Positions 6,614 through 12,074 of a stretch of DNA of 12,074 bases are shown piece after piece (the first letter of the stretch is position 1; every line of letters begins with the position of its first letter). Below the pieces are notes generated by a model. That model saw nothing but the letters and a program-made list of their open reading frames with translations, had not been told where the DNA came from and ran no database searches. A program made the translations under genes and the position numbers. Source of the DNA: Acholeplasmatales bacterium (GTDB taxonomy: Bacteria > Bacillota_I > Bacilli_A > Acholeplasmatales > Anaeroplasmataceae); NCBI GenBank assembly GCA_900770055.1, contig CAAGJD010000217.1:1-12074 (forward strand), in the 5' to 3' direction.

Positions 6614-7261
6614 TTAATTTGAGATAAGTCTAACCTTAGGAAGACTCCACTCAAATTTAAACGCTAAGAATCTAATTACAATAACTAATAAAACAGTTAA
6701 AATTGTATTTAAGACAATTGGACAATCTATAAAAAGCAAAAAACAATAAAATAAGACACCGATTATTGCCGCAACGGCATAAATATGCTTTCTAAAAATA
6801 GCAGGAATCTTACAAACAAAAATATCTCTAAGCATTCCTCCTCCACAGGCTGTTAATACGCCGTAAAAGGCTACCGGAAATAAATCTCTTTCACCAGATT
6901 CCATCGCAATACTAGCACCAACAATAACAAATGTCCCAAGTCCTAAAGAATCTGTGATATTATAAAATATTTTATAGGTTTTAGAATTTTCCCATGAAAG
7001 ATTTTTTATCAAATACATTATTACAAAAACAATAATAGCAGTGCATGCTGCAATAATAACATAATAGTAGCTTTCAAACATAGAAATATTTACTCCAAGC
7101 ATAATATCTCTAAATAATCCACCACCACAAGCAGTAACAGCACCTAAAATAATAACACCAAATAAATCTAGCTTATTTTCAATTGCAATTAAAGCTCCTG
7201 ATACAGCAAAAGCAATCGTACCAATTATTCCAAAAACAAGCTTAATCATTTCTATATCCAT
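6614..7261 (-). CDS. TRIC/UPF0126-family (Gly_transporter domain) membrane protein
   Basis: Encodes 215 residues, very hydrophobic, with about seven predicted membrane segments. Two homologous halves are visible: residues 20-56 contain SGALIAIENKLDLFG then TACGGGLFRDI (43-53), and residues 114-150 contain GASIAMESGERDLF then TACGGGMLRDI (137-147). This internal duplication with the GGGxxRD signature is typical of the UPF0126 family, whose bacterial members have been described as trimeric intracellular cation (TRIC) channel homologues and whose domain is also named a glycine transporter. The transported substrate is therefore uncertain. The ATG at 7261 has GGAG seven bases upstream; a second ATG four codons in is less well placed. 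The gene overlaps the end of the HAD phosphatase gene by 20 bases, so the two form an operon and are likely translationally coupled. Confidence 0.85.
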   Translation of the reverse strand: MDIEMIKLVFGIIGTIAFAVSGALIAIENKLDLFGVIILGAVTACGGGLFRDIMLGVNISMFESYYYVIIAACTAIIVFVIMYLIKNLSWENSKTYKIFYNITDSLGLGTFVIVGASIAMESGERDLFPVAFYGVLTACGGGMLRDIFVCKIPAIFRKHIYAVAAIIGVLFYCFLLFIDCPIVLNTILTVLLVIVIRFLAFKFEWSLPKVRLISN

Positions 7262-7901
7262 ATTTTTTCTCCAATACTTCTATAATTTCTAAAGGACTAC
7301 TACAAATAATTTCAGCCCCTTTATTAATCAAGTCATTTTTTTGTCTATACCCATAATCAACAAAAATACCATCACATTTAGCATTTTTTACAGTTTCTAC
7401 ATCAACGTCGCTATCACCAATATAGATAATATCTGAAATATTGACATTAAGCCTTTTTGCACATTCAAATAAAGTATCAGGATTAGGCTTTCTTTGAAAA
7501 CCTTCACCATCACCAATAACAGTTATAAAATAACCACAAAAATGAGCATCTATTAATAGCTTTAAGGGAACAATATTTTTATTAGAAACACATGCTAATA
7601 AATAGTCTTTTTCATTAGCATAATCTAACAAAGCCTTTATTCCATCATAAGGCTTAGTATAAACATTACAATTCTTAGTGTAGTATGAAACAAATTCATT
7701 ATATGACTCATCTAAATATGTTAAATCACTACCAATACTTCTTTCAACAAGCTTCCTAATTCCATTTCCAACATAATCCTTTGCTTGTTGACTTGAAATT
7801 GGTTGATATCCATATAAGCCTATAGCATAGTTAATAGCATTTTTTAAATCCTCAATTGTATTAAGCAATGTTCCATCTAAATCAAAAACTAAAGCCTTCA
7901 A
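7242..7901 (-). CDS. HAD-superfamily (subfamily IA) hydrolase, phosphoglycolate-phosphatase-like
   Basis: Encodes 219 residues. All four HAD motifs are present: I, D7-L-D9-G-T (nucleophile and acid/base Asp); II, Ser106 (VSNK); III, Lys138 (RKPNPD); IV, GDSDVD at 162-167. Residues about 15-85 form the helical cap of subfamily IA. The layout resembles Gph/PpaX-type phosphatases acting on small phosphomonoesters such as phosphoglycolate or pyrophosphate; the true substrate is unknown. The start codon is TTG (minus 7901-7899), supported by AAGGTG five bases upstream and by motif I falling at the normal distance from the N-terminus; I see no suitable ATG. It is the first gene of a two-gene unit with the TRIC-like protein. 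It diverges from gdhA across a 205-base intergenic region. Confidence 0.87.
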   Translation of the reverse strand: MKALVFDLDGTLLNTIEDLKNAINYAIGLYGYQPISSQQAKDYVGNGIRKLVERSIGSDLTYLDESYNEFVSYYTKNCNVYTKPYDGIKALLDYANEKDYLLACVSNKNIVPLKLLIDAHFCGYFITVIGDGEGFQRKPNPDTLFECAKRLNVNISDIIYIGDSDVDVETVKNAKCDGIFVDYGYRQKNDLINKGAEIICSSPLEIIEVLEKKYGYRND

Positions 7902-7923
7902 TTTATCACCTTCTTGCTAAACA

Positions 7924-7954
7924 ATTATAGCACAAAATACATTTTTTTGTACAA
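7924..7954 (-). promoter_or_regulatory. Extended -10 promoter of the HAD/TRIC operon
   Basis: The minus strand reads TGCTATAAT: -10 TATAAT at 7929-7924 with an upstream TG. The only -35-like sequence is TTGTAC/TGTACA at 7954-7948, giving an 18-19 base spacer, so the extended -10 probably carries the promoter. The TTGTACAA at 7947-7954 is itself an 8-base palindrome. The expected start is near 7917, about 15 bases before the TTG. Confidence 0.65.
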
Positions 7955-7971
7955 TAAACCTCAAATTCGAA

Positions 7972-7986
7972 GAAAAACTGTTTTTC
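7972..7986. promoter_or_regulatory. Perfect dyad in the divergent HAD/gdhA region, candidate operator
   Basis: GAAAAACTGTTTTTC has two perfect 7-base arms around one central base. It lies about 50 bases upstream of the gdhA -35 and about 18 bases upstream of the HAD-gene -35-like box. The size and symmetry fit a homodimeric regulator. It does not match the CodY, GlnR/TnrA or Rex consensus as I know them. No trans-acting regulator is encoded in the window. Confidence 0.4.
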
Positions 7987-8037
7987 ATAAATAAAATTAG
8001 TTTATAAAACGAAATAACAAAATATTAAATAAATGTA

Positions 8038-8066
8038 TTGCATATTTTATATTTTTTTGCTAAAAT
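8038..8066 (+). promoter_or_regulatory. Sigma-A promoter of gdhA
   Basis: -35 TTGCAT (8038-8043), 17-base spacer, extended -10 TGCTAAAAT with TAAAAT at 8061-8066. The expected start near 8073 gives a leader of about 35 bases. The leader holds a purine-rich AGGAAAGAGAG stretch, a modest Shine-Dalgarno site a little far from the ATG. Confidence 0.8.
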
Positions 8067-8106
8067 GATAAGGACATCAAATTATTGAGGAAAGAGAGAT
8101 AAAAAT

Positions 8107-9450
8107 ATGTTTAAAACAGAGTACGTACAAAATGTATATGATAATTTAGTAAAGAAAAACGCTCAAGAGCCTGAATTCTTACAGGCAGCTTATGAAATTC
8201 TATCATCATTAGAAACTTACGTTGCTAGCCGTCCTGAGCTAGAAAAGAAAAAAATTTTAGAAAGATTCTTAGAGCCTGAAAGATTTGTTCAATTTAAGGT
8301 TGTTTGGATTGATGATAACGGTAACTACCAAGTTAACAGAGGCTATCGTGTTCAATACAATAGTGCTATTGGTCCATACAAGGGTGGTATTAGATTACAT
8401 CCAAGCGTTAATGCTTCTATCATTAAGTTCTTAGGACTTGAACAAACTCTTAAGAATTCATTAACATCACTTCCTATGGGTGGTGGTAAAGGTGGATCTG
8501 ATTTCGATCCAAAAGGAAAAAGTGACACTGAAATTATGCACTTCTGTCAATCATTTATGACAGAGCTTTATAGACACATTGGTCCTGACACTGATGTACC
8601 AGCAGGTGATATCGGTACAGGAGCTAGAGAAATTGGCTATATGTTTGGTCAATATAAGAGAATTAGAAATGAATTCTCTGGTGTATTAACTGGTAAGGGA
8701 TTATCATATGGTGGTTCTCTTGCAAGAACTGAAGCAACAGGCTATGGTCTATGCTACTTCGCAGCTGAAGCACTAAAGACTTTATTAAATACAGGTTTCA
8801 AAGGTAAAACAGTTGTAATTTCTGGTTCTGGTAATGTTGCAATCTATGCTAACCAAAAGGCTACTCAATTAGGTGGTAAGGTTGTTGCAATGTCAGATTC
8901 AAATGGTTATATTTATGACCCTAACGGAATCAACCTTGATGTTGTTAAGCAAATTAAAGAGGTTGAGCGTGGTAGAATTAAAGAATACGTTGAACGTGTT
9001 CCTGGTGCTAAATATGTTGAAGGCTCAAAGAATATTTGGGAAGTTAAATGTGATATAGCATTACCATGTGCTACACAAAATGAATTAGATTTAGATGCAG
9101 CTAAAAAGCTTGTAGCTAACGGTTGTATTTGTGTATGTGAGGGTGCTAACATGCCTTCTACTTTAGATGCTGCTAAATACTTCATTGATAACAACATTGT
9201 ATTTGGTCCTGCAAAGGCAGCAAATGCTGGTGGTGTTGCAACATCTGGTTTAGAAATGTCACAAAATTCAGCTCGTTTAAGCTGGACATTTGAAGAAGTT
9301 GATCAAAAGCTTCATAGCATTATGGTTAATATCTTCAAAAATGCTTATGCTAAAGCAGTTGAAACTGGTAACAAATTCGATTTAGTTACTGGTGCTAATA
9401 TCGCAGGCTTTGAAAAGGTTTGTGATGCAATGCTAGCTCAAGGTATCTAA
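8107..9450 (+). CDS. gdhA: Glutamate dehydrogenase, NADP-type (hexameric)
   Basis: Encodes 447 residues, the normal length for the hexameric small-subunit enzyme. Substrate-domain motifs: PYKGGIR with Lys92, LPMGGGKGG with catalytic Lys128, and DTDVPAGDIGTG with Asp168. The coenzyme domain starts near residue 235 with the Rossmann loop G240-SGNVA, and the strand end reads AMSDSNG rather than having an acidic residue close after the loop, which fits NADP preference. It catalyses 2-oxoglutarate + ammonium + NADPH to glutamate, reversibly, in the cytoplasm; NADP-type enzymes usually serve assimilation. This is the only plus-strand gene, with its own promoter and terminator, so it is monocistronic. 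C-ending codons for Asn, Tyr and Phe are common, which fits high expression. The NADP assignment rests on family resemblance and is less certain than the enzyme identity. Confidence 0.96.
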   Translation: MFKTEYVQNVYDNLVKKNAQEPEFLQAAYEILSSLETYVASRPELEKKKILERFLEPERFVQFKVVWIDDNGNYQVNRGYRVQYNSAIGPYKGGIRLHPSVNASIIKFLGLEQTLKNSLTSLPMGGGKGGSDFDPKGKSDTEIMHFCQSFMTELYRHIGPDTDVPAGDIGTGAREIGYMFGQYKRIRNEFSGVLTGKGLSYGGSLARTEATGYGLCYFAAEALKTLLNTGFKGKTVVISGSGNVAIYANQKATQLGGKVVAMSDSNGYIYDPNGINLDVVKQIKEVERGRIKEYVERVPGAKYVEGSKNIWEVKCDIALPCATQNELDLDAAKKLVANGCICVCEGANMPSTLDAAKYFIDNNIVFGPAKAANAGGVATSGLEMSQNSARLSWTFEEVDQKLHSIMVNIFKNAYAKAVETGNKFDLVTGANIAGFEKVCDAMLAQGI

Positions 9451-9459
9451 CAAAAGTTT

Positions 9460-9511
9460 AGGATATGCAAAAAGGCTCCTACTAAATAAGAGCCTGAGCA
9501 TATCCTTTTTT
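9460..9511 (+). terminator. Intrinsic terminator of gdhA
   Basis: A two-part hairpin: outer 9-bp stem AGGATATGC / GCATATCCT, a small internal loop (AAAA opposite GA), inner 6-bp stem AGGCTC / GAGCCT, an 11-base apical loop, then TTTTTT. It begins nine bases after the gdhA stop and ends two bases before the convergent DUF1653 stop. It separates the two convergent units; the minus-strand T-tract is weak, so it works mainly for gdhA. Confidence 0.9.
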
Positions 9512-9513
9512 AC

Positions 9514-9747
9514 TTATTCTTCTTCAATTAATTCAAATCGATATTTTTGCGTTACATTAGGATACTTTTCGTGATCGACCTCACTTAAAAACATTTCTTT
9601 AGGCCTAACCCATAAGGATCCATCTCCATATAATCTTCTATAAACTACCATTTCTTCTTTTGTTTCTGAATCATAAGCAATGTCAACAACAATGTAATAT
9701 TTATTTTTAAAATGCTTATATATTCCATTAATCTTTAGTTCTCTCAT
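9514..9747 (-). CDS. Small DUF1653-family protein
   Basis: Encodes 77 residues from the ATG at 9747. Family features: G8-IYKHFKNKYY at the N-terminus, VDIAYDSETKEEMVVYRRLYGD (residues 21-42) and LWVRPKEMF (45-53), the pattern of the short all-beta DUF1653 proteins. The molecular role is not known to me. The chosen start has AAAGGA about seven bases upstream; the frame is open 24 codons further, but that would be read through a terminator hairpin and into dut. The gene lies 41 bases after the dut stop on the same strand, directly behind a strong hairpin, with no room for an ordinary promoter except inside dut. Expression therefore probably depends on read-through of that hairpin or on an unseen internal promoter. 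Confidence 0.8.
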   Translation of the reverse strand: MRELKINGIYKHFKNKYYIVVDIAYDSETKEEMVVYRRLYGDGSLWVRPKEMFLSEVDHEKYPNVTQKYRFELIEEE

Positions 9748-9760
9748 GTAATATCCTTTC

Positions 9761-9789
9761 AAAAAAAATGGGTTAGTTAACCCATTTTT
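9761..9789 (-). terminator. Hairpin terminator between dut and the DUF1653 gene, bidirectional in form
   Basis: A perfect 7-bp stem ATGGGTT / AACCCAT with loop AACT (minus strand) is extended by A-T pairs to about 11 bp. On the minus strand it is followed by eight T residues; on the plus strand the other flank reads TTTTTATTTTTTT, so it could stop transcription from either side. It overlaps the dut stop codon and its minus-strand T-tract ends only three bases before the AAAGGA of the next gene. Confidence 0.82.
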
Positions 9790-10300
9790 ATTTTTTTGTC
9801 GTGCTTCCGAAGCCACCATTTCTTATTGATGTAACATCATCATCAAATGTAATTCCATATTCAACAAAAATACCTTGCATAAAGCCTGTACCACTTTCTA
9901 TAACGACAGTTTTTCCTTCATTTGAATCATTAGTAATTTTAGCAAATATATGTCCTTCATTATCAGAATAATAATAATCACTATCAATAATTCCAACAGT
10001 ATTATTTAATTGTAATCTATACTTAAAGCCTAAGCCACTTCTTGGATAAAGCTTTAATACATAGTTTTCTTCCATATAGACTCTAATTCCAGTTGGAATT
10101 TTTATCGTTTCACCTGGCTTTAGTTCTATATCAAATGGAGCATAAAAATCATAACCTGCTGAACCTCTAGTAGCTCTTTTAGGCAATTTTAAATTGTCAT
10201 ATATCTCTTTAATTTTTTCTAACGGCATGTTATCAAAGCCTGACTTAAATTGTTCAAAAGAAACAATTTCAAATCTAGCAATTCTTTTAAAACTATCCAT
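9788..10300 (-). CDS. dut: dUTP diphosphatase (dUTPase)
   Basis: Encodes 170 residues. The five trimeric-dUTPase motifs are present: 1, ATRGSAGYDFYAP (43-55); 2, YPRSGLGF (85-92); 3, NTVGIIDSDYY (100-110, Asp106 being the likely catalytic Asp); 4, SGTGFMQGIF (136-145); 5, RNGGFGSTTKK (160-170, phosphate-binding arm at the very C-terminus). It hydrolyses dUTP to dUMP and pyrophosphate, keeping uracil out of DNA and feeding dTMP synthesis. Two features differ from a minimal dUTPase of about 150 residues: an N-terminal extension of about 38 residues (RIARFEIVSFEQF) and extra residues in motif 3 (YYSDNEGH). I believe similar forms occur in other anaerobic Firmicutes. The ATG overlaps the nrdG stop by one base (TAATG), so dut is last in an nrdD-nrdG-dut operon. 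Confidence 0.94.
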   Translation of the reverse strand: MDSFKRIARFEIVSFEQFKSGFDNMPLEKIKEIYDNLKLPKRATRGSAGYDFYAPFDIELKPGETIKIPTGIRVYMEENYVLKLYPRSGLGFKYRLQLNNTVGIIDSDYYYSDNEGHIFAKITNDSNEGKTVVIESGTGFMQGIFVEYGITFDDDVTSIRNGGFGSTTKK

Positions 10301-10800
10301 TAACAGGAACCATCCTTATATAAAACTATTCTTCCTTCTTTTTTAGTTTCCTTGATGTCGATTACTCTTTGATTAGAACTTCCAACCCAGTGAATTTTAG
10401 GGTCAAATTTATCGATTTCAAATCTGCCATCGCATATTACATCAAGCATTGAAATAAAAGGTAAACCTGAAATTTGTTCATATGTATAGCCTGTATAAAG
10501 CCACTTTGTTTTAGTAGGAAATTTAGCATTAATCTCAGCAATAAGCTCACCAATTTCATTAACATTCATTGGATGTAGTGGATCTCCACCTGAGAATGTT
10601 ATTCCAGAAACATAATCCTTTTTTAATTCTGCAAATATTTCCTCTCTTGCCGCATCATCAAACTCAATACCACCATTTGGATCATGAGTGATTGGATTGT
10701 GGCATCCTGGACAGTGATGTCCACAACCAGCAACCCAAAGAACAACACGTAATCCGCTACCGTTTAGCATGTCATCCTTAGTAATATTATGGTAACGCAT
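10300..10800 (-). CDS. nrdG: Anaerobic ribonucleoside-triphosphate reductase activating protein (radical SAM)
   Basis: Encodes 166 residues, usual for NrdG. The radical-SAM cluster motif is C26-GHH-C30-PG-C33 followed by HNP, and the SAM-binding SGGDPL motif lies near residues 70-75. NrdG uses a 4Fe-4S cluster and S-adenosylmethionine to form the glycyl radical on NrdD, in the cytoplasm and only without oxygen. The ATG overlaps the nrdD stop by one base (TAATG), with AAAGGAAG upstream inside nrdD, so translation of the pair is probably coupled and the two proteins made together. Regulation would be set by a promoter upstream of nrdD, outside the window. Confidence 0.96.
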   Translation of the reverse strand: MRYHNITKDDMLNGSGLRVVLWVAGCGHHCPGCHNPITHDPNGGIEFDDAAREEIFAELKKDYVSGITFSGGDPLHPMNVNEIGELIAEINAKFPTKTKWLYTGYTYEQISGLPFISMLDVICDGRFEIDKFDPKIHWVGSSNQRVIDIKETKKEGRIVLYKDGSC

Positions 10801-12074
10801 TACATACTCTTCCTTTCTGCGATTTCAGCCATTTTAGCATCATTAAGTCTAGTATCACCACTAACTCTTGAATATGATAGATAGCCATTCATTCTTTCAA
10901 TTTTAGTAAGATTTCTACTTCCACACTTTGGACAAACATCCATTGCTAATTCTTGATGACCACAATCTTCACAATATGCAAGTGATAGGTTTACACCTTC
11001 ATAGAAACCAAAATCCATAGCTCTTCTAATAAGAGTTCTAATAGCATCAATATTGTAATCTACTGGATATTTAACATATTGAATTTTACCACCATTTGAT
11101 AATTCCCAGAATTGTCTTTCTTTATTTTGCTTCTCAATTGGTGTTAAATCCTCAGTAACATGACAATGGAATGAATTAGAAACATATGGACGGTCAGATA
11201 CATTCTCAACAATACCATATAGCTTTCTAAATTGCTTAACCTGTAAACCGCATAGATTTTCAGCTGGTGTACCATACATTGCATATAAATGATGGTCTTC
11301 CTTTTTAAATTCTGTAATTCTCTTATTAATATATTTTAAAACATCTAATGCAAATTCGCCGTCTTCTGCAATACTCTTACCATTATATAGCTCCTGTAAT
11401 TCATTTAAGGCTGTGTAACCAAATGAAGCAGTTGCTGCCTTTAATAATGGTTTGATCTTATCTGATGGCTGTAGGTTTCCACCATAGAAGCCACCTTGAC
11501 AATATGCAAGTGGATTTGTTGATGCACGCATCTCACCTAAATAATCATATGTACGACAATGTAATTTACGAATTAGCTCTAGATAATAATCTAAAACCTC
11601 ATAGAAATCCTTAGATTCCTTTCTAGCTTTAGCTAAAATCATTGGTAGGTGTAATGAAATAGCACCAATATTAAATCTACCAACAAATACTGGCTTATCA
11701 TCTTCATCCTGAGGCTCTGCTCCACCTCTTTCATACCAAGGTGATAAGAAGGCTCTACAGCCCATAGGTGAAATAATAGCACCATACTTCTTATACATAC
11801 TAGATATATAGCCTTCACCTGTAAGACTTAACCAATCTGGATACATTGTCTTAGATGAGCATAATAATCCTTCTTCAAATAAATCCTCATTGATACAGCC
11901 TGGTCCATGTAAATCCTTATCATAAAGGAATACGATCTTAGGGAATAATACTGGACGTTTTCTTCCTGGCTTACCTTGTCCACCACGACGAACCTTTAAG
12001 CACTCAATAGTACACATCTTAGCAAATCTAGATGTACCAGTACCTAATGTTACAGTAATAAATGGATAATCACC
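10800..12074 (-). CDS. nrdD: Anaerobic ribonucleoside-triphosphate reductase, class III (C-terminal part; 5' end beyond window)
   Basis: Partial: 424 C-terminal residues are visible and the reading frame is still open at the right edge (its first visible codons read GDYPFITVTLGTG), so an internal ATG at 12017 is not the start. Numbering visible residues from 1, the thiyl-radical cysteine is Cys106 (SPMGCRAF), the zinc ribbon is Cys368/371/381/384 (CEDCG and CPKCG) and the glycyl-radical residue is Gly397 (ERMNGYLSYSRV). The distance from Cys106 to Gly397 (291) agrees with the phage T4 enzyme (Cys290 to Gly580). NrdD reduces ribonucleoside triphosphates to deoxynucleotides, usually with formate as reductant. 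The ATP-cone and the N-terminal half are not in the window. It heads an operon with nrdG and dut, and its presence indicates anaerobic growth. Confidence 0.96.
   Translation of the reverse strand, partial: GDYPFITVTLGTGTSRFAKMCTIECLKVRRGGQGKPGRKRPVLFPKIVFLYDKDLHGPGCINEDLFEEGLLCSSKTMYPDWLSLTGEGYISSMYKKYGAIISPMGCRAFLSPWYERGGAEPQDEDDKPVFVGRFNIGAISLHLPMILAKARKESKDFYEVLDYYLELIRKLHCRTYDYLGEMRASTNPLAYCQGGFYGGNLQPSDKIKPLLKAATASFGYTALNELQELYNGKSIAEDGEFALDVLKYINKRITEFKKEDHHLYAMYGTPAENLCGLQVKQFRKLYGIVENVSDRPYVSNSFHCHVTEDLTPIEKQNKERQFWELSNGGKIQYVKYPVDYNIDAIRTLIRRAMDFGFYEGVNLSLAYCEDCGHQELAMDVCPKCGSRNLTKIERMNGYLSYSRVSGDTRLNDAKMAEIAERKSM

Noticed and set aside
6556..6654. Longer methyltransferase reading frame overlapping the TRIC-like gene
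   Set aside because: A consensus promoter and AAGGTGG lie within the extension, just before the ATG at 6555.
8873..9197. Open frames on both strands inside gdhA (8873-9058 plus, 8913-9197 minus)
   Set aside because: Shadows of the conserved coenzyme domain of gdhA in other frames.
10800..12017. nrdD starting at the ATG at 12017
   Set aside because: The frame continues to the window edge with conserved NrdD sequence (YPFITVT), so that ATG is an internal methionine.

Overview
The window is a strongly AT-rich stretch of bacterial chromosome. It looks like a low-GC, anaerobic member of the Firmicutes, probably one of the Bacilli lineages near the Mollicutes (Erysipelotrichales, RF39 or Acholeplasma-like uncultured gut bacteria). 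The placement is my inference from gene content: class III (oxygen-sensitive) ribonucleotide reductase, folate-dependent TrmFO, acetate kinase paired with a YtxK-type methyltransferase, hexameric NADP-type glutamate dehydrogenase and a Gram-positive-style lipoprotein. Standard code 11 is used: TGA is a stop (end of the HD-protein gene and of trmFO), and the three tryptophans of GdhA are all TGG.

Layout, left to right. Everything except gdhA is on the minus strand. At 91-849 is a lone lipoprotein gene with its own strong promoter and terminator. At 923-4298 is a tight four-gene operon read right to left: HD-domain hydrolase, nitroreductase, trmFO, XerC-like recombinase. At 4407-6555 is a two-gene operon: YtxK-like methyltransferase, then ackA, ended by a clean terminator. 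At 6614-7901 is another pair: HAD phosphatase, then a TRIC/UPF0126 membrane protein. The divergent intergenic region 7902-8106 carries promoters for both sides and a perfect dyad. gdhA (8107-9450) is the only plus-strand gene and ends in a strong terminator. At 9514-9747 is a small DUF1653 gene lying between two terminator hairpins. From 9788 to the right edge runs an nrdD-nrdG-dut operon whose nrdD is cut by the window end.

How it fits together. NrdD/NrdG make deoxynucleotides anaerobically, and dUTPase clears dUTP and supplies dUMP for dTTP. AckA makes ATP from acetyl phosphate during fermentation. GdhA links ammonium and 2-oxoglutarate to glutamate. TrmFO makes m5U54 in tRNA, and the Xer protein probably resolves chromosome dimers.

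Several start sites were moved inward from the longest open frame (nitroreductase, HD protein, ackA, methyltransferase, DUF1653). In each case a Shine-Dalgarno site, and often a promoter, lies inside the would-be extension.

I found no CRISPR array, insertion sequence, prophage, RNA gene or obvious defence system. This is mainly a housekeeping region. The items worth a second look are regulatory (internal terminator before DUF1653, dyads at two promoters), the methyltransferase with a degenerate catalytic motif, the unidentified lipoprotein, and a context-dependent codon choice.
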